Below, in pieces: positions 9,552 through 18,689 of a stretch of DNA of 64,000 nucleotides. Position 1 is the stretch's first letter. Each line of letters starts with the position of its first letter. The stretch covers positions 62,001-126,000 of the forward strand of contig JAQWNP010000016.1 in the NCBI GenBank assembly GCA_029268515.1, in the 5' to 3' direction. The stretch comes from Phycisphaerales bacterium. Lineage in GTDB: Bacteria; Planctomycetota; Phycisphaerae; Phycisphaerales; SM1A02. A program made the position numbers and the translations under genes. A model generated the notes under the pieces. That model made no database searches and had not been told where the DNA came from. It worked only from the letters and a program-made list of their open reading frames with translations.

Positions 9552-11258
9552 GTGAATATTAAGCACTATTGGACGCTCCACAGAGCCGTCTTGCCCACTG
9601 TTTTGTCCGTGGCTATCGGTGCACCCTGCCTTGCTCAATACCAGGCCCAAGAGGCCTCCGGAGCACCCCTCAGCGACCTCACCCGGACCCAACTCAATCG
9701 ATTCGAGCTCGGCCGGGCTGCCTACCTCCATGTTTTTACAGCGCCTGAGGGGCTTGGGCCTATCATGAACCAACAGGCCTGCGGCAATTGTCATAACAAT
9801 CCAATCGGTGGCCCAGGCAATATCAGCGTGACTCGCTTTGGCATGATTGATAAGAAGGGTGGGTTTGATCCACTCGATTCAATCGGTGGCTCACTCTTGC
9901 AAAACGACGCAATCTCTCCGACTTGCGCCGAGGTCATTCCGCCTATGGCCAACATCACAACTGAACGCGTCACAAACGGCGCGCTTGGCTATGGTCTCAT
10001 TGAAGCAATTGAAGAAACTCAGTTTACCGCACTACAGGCTGCGCAGCCGGTTGCCCAACGAGGTGTTATTCAATTCGTTTCTGCACTCGAAGATCCACCC
10101 ATGAGTCCACTACGAGTTGGTCGTTTTGGATGGAAGGCACAAGTTGCAACAATACTCACTTTCTCTGGTGATGCCGCACTCAATGAAATGGGCCTTACCA
10201 ATAGGTTAATGCCTACAGAAAATGCACCGAATGGCGATGCATTACTATTGGCTGCTTGTGACAATATCGCGGACCCAGAAGATCAACCTGATGCACTTGG
10301 TGTCGAGTTTATTGATCGCATTACAGACTTCCAACGCTTCCTAGCCATGCCACCGCAAACACCTCGATCTGGACTATCTGGCGAGACAACTTTCAACAAC
10401 ATTGGATGCAACGTTTGTCACACGACTTCATACACCACACCAAATGACATGTCGCTGGAAGCTGCACTACGCAATAAACCAATAAAGTCATACAGTGATT
10501 TCATGCTGCACGACATGGGCATCGCAGGCGATGGCATTACCGATGGTGTTGCAAGTGGACGCATGCTACGCACACCACCACTTTGGGGCATGAAAAACCG
10601 TGATCCGATGTGGCATGATGGCCGAGTTGGAGCAGGCACTTTTTCAAGCCGTATCAAAGGAACCAGCCCTGGCAATGAAGGCGTCATCTACTGGCACAAT
10701 CAGTTTGGTAGCCAGGCACAGACCTCTGCTCAGGCGTTCTTTGCATTATCAACAGCAGAGCAAGATAGTGTCGTTACATTTCTTGCTTCACTAGGACGCT
10801 TGGAGTTCGATGTAGATAGCAACTCCATTATTGATGTCGATGACTTCAATGATCTCGCACTTTGCTCTGGCTCTGGAATCAAACCGAACGACCCCTGCGC
10901 CATCCATGATGTCGATCAAGATGGTGACGTTGATCTCAATGACTTTGATGTCTTTATGACTGTCTTTGACGGAACCATAAATGACTGCAACAATAATGGA
11001 TCCAGTGACCTTCAAGATATTTTTGAGGGCGTGAGCGTCGATACAAATGGCAATGGAATTCCGGATGAATGCGACACTTGCCTGGGAGATGCAAATGCGG
11101 ACTTAGTAGTAGACATCAATGACTTTTCACTACTACTAATCAACTGGGGACCTTGTGCCGCCCCATGCATGACCGATTTTGATAATAGCGGCACTGTTGG
11201 GCTTGGCGATTTTACAATTCTACTAACTCAATTTGGTCAAATCTGTGACACTCCATAG
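9552..11258 (+). CDS. Secreted di-heme cytochrome (DUF1111-like) with dockerin-like C-terminus
   Basis: A 568-residue protein. The GTG start at 9552 is chosen because AAGGA lies nine bases upstream and a clean signal peptide (ending near GAPCLAQ) follows; the frame extends further upstream without a signal. Two c-type heme sites are visible, CGNCH (Cys77, Cys80, His81) and CNVCH (Cys286, Cys289, His290). With AYLHVFTAPEGLGPIMNQQ and PLWGMKNRDPMWHDGR they match the di-heme oxidoreductase-like DUF1111 family. After about residue 415 come Asp-rich calcium motifs and two dockerin-like segments (DINDFSLLLINWGPC, GLGDFTILLTQFGQ). Electron-transfer activity is inferred. It is divergent from the TPR gene. 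Confidence 0.87.
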   Translation: MNIKHYWTLHRAVLPTVLSVAIGAPCLAQYQAQEASGAPLSDLTRTQLNRFELGRAAYLHVFTAPEGLGPIMNQQACGNCHNNPIGGPGNISVTRFGMIDKKGGFDPLDSIGGSLLQNDAISPTCAEVIPPMANITTERVTNGALGYGLIEAIEETQFTALQAAQPVAQRGVIQFVSALEDPPMSPLRVGRFGWKAQVATILTFSGDAALNEMGLTNRLMPTENAPNGDALLLAACDNIADPEDQPDALGVEFIDRITDFQRFLAMPPQTPRSGLSGETTFNNIGCNVCHTTSYTTPNDMSLEAALRNKPIKSYSDFMLHDMGIAGDGITDGVASGRMLRTPPLWGMKNRDPMWHDGRVGAGTFSSRIKGTSPGNEGVIYWHNQFGSQAQTSAQAFFALSTAEQDSVVTFLASLGRLEFDVDSNSIIDVDDFNDLALCSGSGIKPNDPCAIHDVDQDGDVDLNDFDVFMTVFDGTINDCNNNGSSDLQDIFEGVSVDTNGNGIPDECDTCLGDANADLVVDINDFSLLLINWGPCAAPCMTDFDNSGTVGLGDFTILLTQFGQICDTP

Positions 11259-11326
11259 TTGAGCATTTGACAAAGAGATGAACATTAGGCCGACACTTCT
11301 ATGTCAGGCCACGAGGAGAGACAAAA

Positions 11327-13768
11327 ATGCTAAAGAGATTGGTAGTCAGTTTGGGGATTGCTTCTTTCGTGCTTTCTTATCCAGCAGTCGCCCAAGAATG
11401 GGTCGTATTGAATGACCAGACGGCTAGCCACATCTCAGCAAGTGATACACTTTTTGAAACTGATCAAGAAGAGAAGGATTATGCCTGGGAAGATCTTGAT
11501 CGTGATGGCTGGACTGATCTTGTCATTGTGCGGAAGAGTCCATTTACCTCCAGTGGAAAATTCGCAAATGTTCTCCTCATGAATGAGTCTGGTGTATTGA
11601 CTGACCGCACTTCCGAGTACGCCAGCCTCTCTGATGTACCCGGCGATAATGGATTCAATACACCAACCAATGATCGCGATGTGATCATCGTTGATATCGA
11701 TGGTGACCAATGGTTGGATATCGTCACCGCAACAACGCTCAGCGATAGTGATTCAAAGGCGATAGGCCATCCCAGAATCTACATGAACCTTGGTGAGATC
11801 AACGGCGTCTGGCAAGGCTTCCGCCATGAAGATGGGCGCATCCCTCAGATTATGACCTTGACGGGAGATCCCGTGAACCCCCGCTTCTGCTCAGTGACAG
11901 CAGCAGATGTCACTGGTGATGACCGTGTGGAACTTTACTTTGGCGACTATGACAGTAGTGGCGCTGGCGGCGAACCACAGGACTCGAGCCTTGACGTTAA
12001 CAACCGCTTGTTTGTCAATGATGGCAACGGCTTCTTCACCGACTCCATGCAAACCCGCATGGACGCAAACATGCTTCTATCAGCCTTCGGCGCTGCCGCC
12101 CAATTCGCGGACATCAATAACGACGGCGCAATAGATCTCGTCAAGCAAACCTCATTGAATGCCCCGCAGCATGTGGCAATTGTCTATAACAATCCACTTA
12201 ATATTGGTTTCTTTAATATCTATGATGAAGTGTATTCCCTCGCCCCATATCACATTAGCGTTGGCGAGCTCAACAACGACGGATTACTTGACATCGTTGT
12301 TACTGATGACAGTACCGATCGATATATGCTTCAGCTTCCAGGTACCGGATCTGAGCCAGACTTCCTGCAACAGGAATTCCAGCTAGAAGGTGGCGGCAGT
12401 GAACTTGCATTCGGAAGCAATAGTGTCATTGCCGATCTTGATGCAGATGGCTGGAACGATGTCATCATTGCCGATGTTGATGTGGACATTGACACCTGCA
12501 ACTCTGATCGCACACATATCTACCGTAACTTTGGCTTCCAAGGCGCCCCAGGCGACGCCGTCGTACTTCGTGAAGACGGCAATATCATTCCAAATTCAAT
12601 GCTTGTTGGCGTCCATGACGTTGCGGTCTTCGATATCAATAATGATGGCAGCCTGGATATGGTGATTGGCCGTTGCACAGGCAGCGAAATTTGGATTCAT
12701 GAGTCCTCAATCTCATTCACCTTTCCCGACGGCGTACCCACCACGCTTGATTCTGGGGTAGCGACCACATTCCAAGTCGATCTCGCCATTGGCTCAGGAA
12801 CGCTTGATCCTGCGACACCCAAAATGCACTATTCGGTTAATGATGGCCCATACACCGAAGTCAGCTTAGCTGAGACCCGCGGCTCTCTTTCACTCTTTGC
12901 AACATTGCCTGGCTTCGTCTGTGACGACAACGTTAAGTTCTACTTCTCTGCCTCGCTACAAGGTGGCATAAGTAGCACGAGCCCAGTCAACGCCCCAGCA
13001 TCCACATATACCGCACGCGCATCGGATGGCGATATTGTTCTTATTGACGAAGACTTTGAAGGGTCTGTCGACGAGTGGACCATATCCGACGACGGATCGC
13101 TCACAACTGGTGCATGGGAAAATGTAGATCCCAATGGAACCATTTGGAGTTCTTCAGCATCCGCACCTGAGGATGATGCAAGCGATGATGGCACCCATTG
13201 CTTCGTGACTGGAAACGGAGCACCCGGCGGCAGTGCTGGCAGCGATGACATTGACGGCGGAACCGCTTATCTCGTCTCGCCTCAATTAGACCTTGCAGGT
13301 GGTGATGCAGTCATTAGTTGGTCACAGTGGTTTTTCAATAGCTCTGGCACTGGAGAAGATTCTCTTGCCGTGAGTCTGTCGAACGATGATGGTGCCACTT
13401 GGGTAGCCGCAAATTCTACACTTGGGACAGGCGGCGCATGGGAGCAGGTAAATCTCACTGTCAGTGATTATGTCGTTCCATCAGACCAAGTCCGTGTTCG
13501 ATTCGCTGCAGGCGATGCTGCCCCAGCTTCAGTTGTGGAGGCTGGCATGGATGAGTTCTTAGTAACCAAGGCCGGCTGCGATGATCCGACCAGCTGCCCC
13601 GGTGACTTCGATGGCGATGGGTCAGTCGGACTCAGTGACTTCTCATCTTTCCTTGTCTTGTTTGGCAGCACTTGCTCAGGATGTCCAGAAGATATGGATG
13701 AAGATGGCAGCGTGGCACTTGGGGACTTCTCTGCGTTTCTTGTTGTGTTTGGCACAAGTTGCCCATAA
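11327..13768 (+). CDS. Secreted FG-GAP/VCBS-repeat protein with dockerin-like C-terminus
   Basis: An 813-residue protein with a signal peptide ending near SYPAVAQ and a good ribosome site (GAGGAGAG) before the ATG. Residues 40-460 hold FG-GAP/VCBS repeats (AWEDLDRDGWTDLVIVR, IIVDIDGDQWLDIVTA, VGELNNDGLLDIVVTDD, VFDINNDGSLDMVIGR), expected to form a propeller. A region near 570-740 (DEDFEGSVDEWTISDDGS onward) looks like a jelly-roll or MAM-like beta-sandwich. The protein ends with two dockerin-like segments (GDFDGDGSVGLSDFSSFL, DMDEDGSVALGDFSAFL) and FGTSCP. It has no visible catalytic motif; a surface-binding or structural role is likely. Confidence 0.87.
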   Translation: MLKRLVVSLGIASFVLSYPAVAQEWVVLNDQTASHISASDTLFETDQEEKDYAWEDLDRDGWTDLVIVRKSPFTSSGKFANVLLMNESGVLTDRTSEYASLSDVPGDNGFNTPTNDRDVIIVDIDGDQWLDIVTATTLSDSDSKAIGHPRIYMNLGEINGVWQGFRHEDGRIPQIMTLTGDPVNPRFCSVTAADVTGDDRVELYFGDYDSSGAGGEPQDSSLDVNNRLFVNDGNGFFTDSMQTRMDANMLLSAFGAAAQFADINNDGAIDLVKQTSLNAPQHVAIVYNNPLNIGFFNIYDEVYSLAPYHISVGELNNDGLLDIVVTDDSTDRYMLQLPGTGSEPDFLQQEFQLEGGGSELAFGSNSVIADLDADGWNDVIIADVDVDIDTCNSDRTHIYRNFGFQGAPGDAVVLREDGNIIPNSMLVGVHDVAVFDINNDGSLDMVIGRCTGSEIWIHESSISFTFPDGVPTTLDSGVATTFQVDLAIGSGTLDPATPKMHYSVNDGPYTEVSLAETRGSLSLFATLPGFVCDDNVKFYFSASLQGGISSTSPVNAPASTYTARASDGDIVLIDEDFEGSVDEWTISDDGSLTTGAWENVDPNGTIWSSSASAPEDDASDDGTHCFVTGNGAPGGSAGSDDIDGGTAYLVSPQLDLAGGDAVISWSQWFFNSSGTGEDSLAVSLSNDDGATWVAANSTLGTGGAWEQVNLTVSDYVVPSDQVRVRFAAGDAAPASVVEAGMDEFLVTKAGCDDPTSCPGDFDGDGSVGLSDFSSFLVLFGSTCSGCPEDMDEDGSVALGDFSAFLVVFGTSCP

Positions 13769-13834
13769 TCCTGGCCGTTGGCAATGGCGGGCATGAACCT
13801 GCTGGCAGCATGCCTCAGATCGTTCTTATTGGGC

Positions 13835-13870
13835 GATGAGAGGTAGATTGCCACCTCATGGAGTTTTTTC
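13835..13870 (+). terminator. Rho-independent terminator after the FG-GAP gene
   Basis: An imperfect stem (ATGAGAGGT with ACCTCAT, one bulged base) is followed a few bases later by a run of six T. It lies about 70 bases after the FG-GAP gene stop and before the next gene's ribosome site, which suggests separate transcripts. Confidence 0.65.
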
Positions 13871-13955
13871 TTGCCCCCATGGGAAATGCGACTGATACTT
13901 AGGAGCCCTGGCGAGGGATGGTCTGTTTAATGCGCACATCAGGAGACTCCGTGAG

Positions 13956-15539
13956 ATGAAAGATCGTCCACAGGCATGCCTAGCATCATCTTGTATTTAT
14001 TTGCCATCACAAATGATCCACTTTGCAATCATTTGCTTGCTTCTACTCACAGGGGGCATGGCTGCGCCAGCACTCGCACAACGTGAGCCAAGCTCTAACT
14101 CTAAAACAGTCGAAGAGACACCAAAGCGTGAAGAGATAAACGCAACTCTAAAGCGACCACAATCACTTTCCGCGACTATCAAACGCGTCAAAATACCGAA
14201 TGGACCGTATCGCAACTTGGGTGGCTCGCTGTGTGAAACACAGAGTGTCTCTCATACAGAAAGTGATTTCGGACCTGGCACTTATACATTGCAAGCTGGA
14301 TTTGTTGAAGGTGAGTACGCCGCCGCAAGCTATACGCTGGATGCGAGTGACTTCCCTTTGAAAATCGAAACAGTAGAAATGTTGTTTTCGACAAATCAGG
14401 CCATCGTACAAACCACCACAGAATGGTCATTCATGGTCTGGGATGGAACGCCTACCAATGGGCAGCTCATCGCTTTATTTTCATCAGACGATGCAATACT
14501 GCCGCACATGGTTCTCGGCCCTGGTACTGAAGGCGGTGTCCTTACGGTGAGCGTTGATCCTACTGATCCAGACCAGATTATCATTTCAAACGCTTCTCAA
14601 ACCAACACCTTTACGATCGGTTTTCGAATTGATTCCCACAATGCACCTGGCTCCCCCTGCCTTGTGGCACCCAATCCAAACCAAAATGCATTCCCAACAA
14701 CCGACCTAGACGGGGTTGCTTCGCCCACCGGAAATTGGATCAATGCTGTGGAAGGCTTGTTTTGTTGTAGTCCAGGTTGGTTTAACTTCCAATCTTTTCC
14801 TGCAATTTGCACGCCCAGTGGTGATTGGGTGATGCGAGCCAGCTATACACCATTCTCTTGCGAAGAAGAAGCTGGCGCTTGCTGCCAGCCCTCTGGAACA
14901 TGTATTGAAACCACTGAGTCAGGCTGTTTGGCGATAGGCGGCAGCTTCCAGGGAGTCCTCACCTCATGTCTCAGTGCGAACTGCCCTTTGCCAGCCGGCG
15001 CCTGCTGCGTTGAAAGCACTGGTGGTTGTGCCGTCGTGACAGAGCAAAGCTGCAACACATTTCAGGGGCTATACCAGGGCGATGGCACCACTTGCGGCGA
15101 GTTGATTTGTTTTCCGGAGGGTGCATGCTGCCTGCCCACAGGTGAGTGCACCGACAATACGACTCCCGAGAGCTGCGCCGCTTTAGGTGGCACTTTCCAA
15201 GGCGATGGCACGAGCTGCACGAGTACGACATGCCCTAATCCAACCGGAACCTGCTGCAGTGAATCCGCCAGTTGCTTTGAGCTCGATGAAGACACATGCC
15301 TCGTATTGGGAGGTACCTGGGGCGGCCCCGGCACCAACTGCCTAGCCAATGATCCTTGCGCCTCTAATGACTGCCCCACCGACTTTAATGATGACGACGT
15401 CACCGATCTCGGTGATTTCTCTCTACTACTTGTTCATTACGGAACAGTTAATAGTATTGCAGATGCAAACGGCGACGATGAGACTACGCTCGAAGACTTC
15501 TCATTACTACTGATTAGTTATGGCCAAGCCTGCCCATAG
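13956..15539 (+). CDS. Secreted Cys-rich CC-repeat protein with dockerin-like C-terminus
   Basis: A 527-residue protein with a signal peptide ending near PALAQ (a later Met at residue 20 is also possible). Residues 70-300 form a beta-rich domain without a recognised family. Then come four tandem modules of about 37 residues, each opening GACC or GTCC with regularly spaced Cys (for example GACCLPTGECTDNTTPESC) and a GGTFQGDGTSC-like centre. Two dockerin-like segments (DLGDFSLLLVHYG, TLEDFSLLLISYGQACP) close it. The same Cys module occurs twice in the metalloprotease upstream. Disulfide-stabilised repeats for extracellular binding are likely, but the function is unknown. Confidence 0.82.
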   Translation: MKDRPQACLASSCIYLPSQMIHFAIICLLLLTGGMAAPALAQREPSSNSKTVEETPKREEINATLKRPQSLSATIKRVKIPNGPYRNLGGSLCETQSVSHTESDFGPGTYTLQAGFVEGEYAAASYTLDASDFPLKIETVEMLFSTNQAIVQTTTEWSFMVWDGTPTNGQLIALFSSDDAILPHMVLGPGTEGGVLTVSVDPTDPDQIIISNASQTNTFTIGFRIDSHNAPGSPCLVAPNPNQNAFPTTDLDGVASPTGNWINAVEGLFCCSPGWFNFQSFPAICTPSGDWVMRASYTPFSCEEEAGACCQPSGTCIETTESGCLAIGGSFQGVLTSCLSANCPLPAGACCVESTGGCAVVTEQSCNTFQGLYQGDGTTCGELICFPEGACCLPTGECTDNTTPESCAALGGTFQGDGTSCTSTTCPNPTGTCCSESASCFELDEDTCLVLGGTWGGPGTNCLANDPCASNDCPTDFNDDDVTDLGDFSLLLVHYGTVNSIADANGDDETTLEDFSLLLISYGQACP

Positions 15540-15571
15540 ATAAGAATGTAAAAGTACAACAAACGAAACAG

Positions 15572-15600
15572 AACGCGCGGATAGTGCGCGTGTTGTTTTC
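15572..15600 (+). terminator. Terminator after the CC-repeat gene
   Basis: A short GC-rich hairpin, ACGCGC paired with GCGCGT over a seven-base loop, is followed by GTTGTTTTC. It lies 33 bases past the CC-repeat gene stop. Confidence 0.65.
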
Positions 15601-16054
15601 AATTTAAGAAAAGTCAATTTGTCTTTTTAGTGATTCCTTCGAACCTCTTCCGAGAGTGCTGCGGATGTGTTCATGGAATGTGACTGAAGAGGAGAACTTC
15701 ACGACCCACATCCAAAACGGACATGACTCAGTCCTGCGTAAAAGGCATCCGTTGCCTCCCTCCCCTGCTGCGCAGAAATGCTCTGAAAGAGTCGTGATAA
15801 GTTAACTGGCCGTCAGCTACTTCTTGCTGTTTTGGACACTGAGTCATGATCATAGAGATGCTGATAAAAACAGTTTTGTGGCGATCAGCCGTCTCTTGAA
15901 GTTTGGTCACTCAGTGGGTTCCTTATAAGTCATAAGCATCCAGCTGGCGAACCTCTCATTTGCCAGCCCAAAGCACCCGGCGGGACCAACCGCCGGGTGC
16001 TTTCTTCATAAGGCGGCTCGTCAGCCTCTGCCGAATTGGCCATAATAGAAGCCC
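15601..16054. other. Gene-less stretch with inverted repeat and its own terminator
   Basis: No convincing protein-coding frame is seen in these 454 bases. An 11-base inverted repeat, CATGACTCAGT at 15722-15732 and ACTGAGTCATG at 15838-15848, encloses about 105 bases. A further weak pairing (CCAAAAC at 15711 with GTTTTG near 15872) could extend the fold. A second hairpin, GCTGAT with ATCAGC, lies near 15860-15890. The strong terminator at 15970 closes the stretch. The arrangement fits an untranslated RNA gene, but no known RNA family was recognised. Confidence 0.4.
15970..16010 (+). terminator. Strong hairpin terminator
   Basis: A perfect 14-base stem, AAAGCACCCGGCGG with CCGCCGGGTGCTTT, has a six-base loop (GACCAA) and is followed by CTTC. 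Its A-rich left arm would also allow termination from the other strand. It lies 370 bases after the previous gene's own terminator and 45 bases before the next ATG, so its transcript is not obvious. Confidence 0.85.
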
Positions 16055-17977
16055 ATGACCGAGACCGGATGCAAAGATTGCGGCAAAGACGTTCCTCTAG
16101 AGCCAGGACCACTAGAGCGGCCCACTGATCGACCTGTTGCTCTCTATGACGGCAACTGTGGCTTCTGTCGTGACAGCCGAGACCGATTGCGTGCATTATC
16201 TGGAGATAGGATTGCCTGGATACCGCTTCAGTATGCGGATCGCTATGGAATAGAGATTCCACAACAGGAACTTCAACAATCAGTTCATCTCCTCGAACCA
16301 AATGGAGATCTTACGCGCGGCGCAGAGGCCATTTTCAGAATGATGGACCTCGGCCAAATAAGACGTTGGCCCAGATTTTTTTACGAGTTCATTCCACTTG
16401 CCCCAAACATTAGTGAAATTGGATATCGCACCGTCGCGAGGAATCGCCCCCTGACAACATTGGTGGCACGCTTTTTATGTGGCCGCCCTGCTGTACCAGA
16501 GACATATCAGTACGCTCGTCGTATTTTTCTCTTCTCTCTCGCCGTGGTTTATTTGATTGCCTTCTTGTCTTTTTTTATGCAAGCCCCGGGGCTCATCGGC
16601 TCTGATGGAATACTCCCTGCAGCAGACTTTTTACAACAAGTTGACGCTGCTTATGCAACATCCAGCAGCCCCTTCTTTATTTTGCCCACATTGGCTTGGT
16701 TTAACAGCTCAGATGGTTTTATAAACATCATGTGTATCGCTGGAATAGCCCTTGGGATTATGGCGATGATTGGTTTCTTGCCAGTTTTTTGCTTCGCTGC
16801 AATGTGGATCCTCTATCTTTCCTTAGTAAACATTGGCCAAGAATTTTTTAGTTTTCAATGGGACATCTTGTTACTTGAAGCAGGTTTTTTAGCGATCTTT
16901 TTTGCTCCATCGAGTTGGTCGCTTTACTCAAAACGTGCCTCGCGCCCCTCCACACTCATACGATGGCTCCTGTGGTGGCTACTCTTTCGACTTTTGTTTC
17001 TCTCGGGACTTGTGAAGCTACTTAGTGGTGATCCCACTTGGCTTGAGTTCACTGCCTTGGAGTACCACTACTTCACACAACCACTTCCAACATGGACAAG
17101 CTGGTATGCCACGCATTGGCCACATTGGTTTCAGATCACATCAACAGTGATCATGTTCATTATCGAATTGGGAATACCCTTCCTCATTTTTCTACCTCGA
17201 GTACCGCGACTCATCGCCGCATCCGCCATCACGCTATTAATGCTACTGATTGCTGGCACCGGCAATTATGGTTTCTTTAATCTACTCGCCATCGTTCTTT
17301 GCCTTCTTCTCATCGATGACGGCAGTTGGCGCTTTTTTACTCCCAAACGACTCGCAACAAAGATGTCATTCATTTTGCCACAACGCGAGCATCTCATTAA
17401 GCGGAGTGTCAACTTTCTTGTATTGCTCTTTGTACTTCCATTGACAATCGTGATTGGAATCAATGATGCCGCAAGGACTGCTGGCTCGGCTTATCAGATT
17501 TCAATTCCAGAAGCAGCAAGCCCTCTCATTCGTAGCCATGTCGCCAACTCCTATGGACTCTTTCGCGTTATGACTGTGCGACGACCAGAGCTTGTCATTG
17601 AAGGCAGCCAGGATGGACTGACTTGGAAGGCCTACTCATTTAAGTGGAAGCCTGGAGCCTTGAATCGAGCCCCAGCCTTCGTAGAACCATATATGCCAAG
17701 ACTTGATTGGCAAATGTGGTTTGCAGCCCTGAATGTGGAGCAACATCGCATCCCTGGTTGGCTTCAAGCATTCGGAAAGAAACTCAGTCAAGGCAGTCCA
17801 GCGGTTCTTAATCTTCTTGATTCCAATCCATTTCCTGAGTTTCCGCCAGAACGAGTACGCTTTACCCTATACCAATACACTTTCACCGATCGACAGACTC
17901 GTGCTACAACAGGCGAATGGTGGACTCGGTACAGAGTATTTAGTTATCCACTATTTGGATATCAAGAAAAGAGATAA
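16055..17977 (+). CDS. DCC (DUF393) domain fused to lipase maturation factor family membrane protein
   Basis: A 640-residue fusion. Residues 28-140 form a DCC thiol-disulfide oxidoreductase-like domain with the motif YDGNCGFCRDSRDRL (Cys35, Cys38). From about residue 160 the protein is a polytopic membrane protein with many hydrophobic segments, resembling the lipase maturation factor (LMF1) family. The conserved stretch PRLDWQMWFAALN lies near residue 550 and QYTFTDRQTR near the end. LMF proteins help extracellular lipases fold in animals; bacterial members are uncharacterised. An assisted-folding or disulfide-related role is inferred. The HAD gene starts four bases after its stop. Confidence 0.87.
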   Translation: MTETGCKDCGKDVPLEPGPLERPTDRPVALYDGNCGFCRDSRDRLRALSGDRIAWIPLQYADRYGIEIPQQELQQSVHLLEPNGDLTRGAEAIFRMMDLGQIRRWPRFFYEFIPLAPNISEIGYRTVARNRPLTTLVARFLCGRPAVPETYQYARRIFLFSLAVVYLIAFLSFFMQAPGLIGSDGILPAADFLQQVDAAYATSSSPFFILPTLAWFNSSDGFINIMCIAGIALGIMAMIGFLPVFCFAAMWILYLSLVNIGQEFFSFQWDILLLEAGFLAIFFAPSSWSLYSKRASRPSTLIRWLLWWLLFRLLFLSGLVKLLSGDPTWLEFTALEYHYFTQPLPTWTSWYATHWPHWFQITSTVIMFIIELGIPFLIFLPRVPRLIAASAITLLMLLIAGTGNYGFFNLLAIVLCLLLIDDGSWRFFTPKRLATKMSFILPQREHLIKRSVNFLVLLFVLPLTIVIGINDAARTAGSAYQISIPEAASPLIRSHVANSYGLFRVMTVRRPELVIEGSQDGLTWKAYSFKWKPGALNRAPAFVEPYMPRLDWQMWFAALNVEQHRIPGWLQAFGKKLSQGSPAVLNLLDSNPFPEFPPERVRFTLYQYTFTDRQTRATTGEWWTRYRVFSYPLFGYQEKR

Positions 17978-17981
17978 CACT

Positions 17982-18689
17982 ATGAATAGTACTTCTCCCT
18001 ATGCCGTTATCTTTGATGTCGATGGTGTACTCGTAGACTCATATGAGGCCCATCGTGCTGCATTTATGCAACTTGCTGACAAACTCAATACGAAATTCAC
18101 TGACGAAGATTTTACAGAGAGCTTCGGACGTACCAGTCGTGATATTTTAAGGACCTGGTTTGACCCAGAGATGAGTGATGAGGATGTGGCGTTACATGAC
18201 GGGGAAAAAGAGGCGAACTATCGGGCCTTGGTGACCCATGAGTTTCCCGCGATGGCCGGCGCTACCGAACTTATTGATCAGTTACACGCTGCAGGCTTTA
18301 AGCAAGCGATGGGATCTTCGGGCCCACCAGAAAATGTAAAACTAGCAAACACCAAGCTTGGAAGTGCCCATGCATTTGGAGCTCTGGTAACTGGCATGGA
18401 TGTGACACATGGAAAACCTGACCCAGAGGTTTTTTTGGTCGCCGCCGACCGCCTGGGCATAAGACCTCGAGATTGTTGTGTCATAGAAGATGCCCCTGCT
18501 GGCATACAAGCAGCACGAGCTGCCGGCATGACTGCGATCGGGTTCGCTAGTCGTGGAAGAACACGAGCGGAGCTGCTCGCCGCTCAGGCTGACTTAGTGG
18601 TCAGTGACCTGAAAGCACTATCACCCCACTCAATAACTGCACTCATTGCCAAAGTACAAGCAAAACAGTCCATTAATGAAGAGCGTTAA
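17982..18689 (+). CDS. HAD superfamily phosphatase (beta-phosphoglucomutase-like)
   Basis: A 235-residue HAD hydrolase. The start at 17982 is chosen because the motif I sequence VIFDVDGVLVDSYEAH follows at once; the longer open frame upstream lies inside the LMF gene. Motif I (DVDGVLVDS) carries the nucleophile Asp, MGSSGPPENV is motif II, and GKPDPEVFLVAADRLGI plus CVIEDAPAGIQAARAAGM are motifs III and IV. The cap region fits the phosphoglucomutase/phosphatase subfamily. The substrate, a small phosphorylated sugar or metabolite, cannot be told from sequence. The stop overlaps the convergent DUF697 gene stop by three or four bases. Confidence 0.92.
   Translation: MNSTSPYAVIFDVDGVLVDSYEAHRAAFMQLADKLNTKFTDEDFTESFGRTSRDILRTWFDPEMSDEDVALHDGEKEANYRALVTHEFPAMAGATELIDQLHAAGFKQAMGSSGPPENVKLANTKLGSAHAFGALVTGMDVTHGKPDPEVFLVAADRLGIRPRDCCVIEDAPAGIQAARAAGMTAIGFASRGRTRAELLAAQADLVVSDLKALSPHSITALIAKVQAKQSINEER

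Noticed and set aside
15728-15910. Minus-strand frame of 60 codons in the gene-less stretch
   Set aside because: No ribosome site, and it lies across the inverted repeat; an RNA structure explains the region better.
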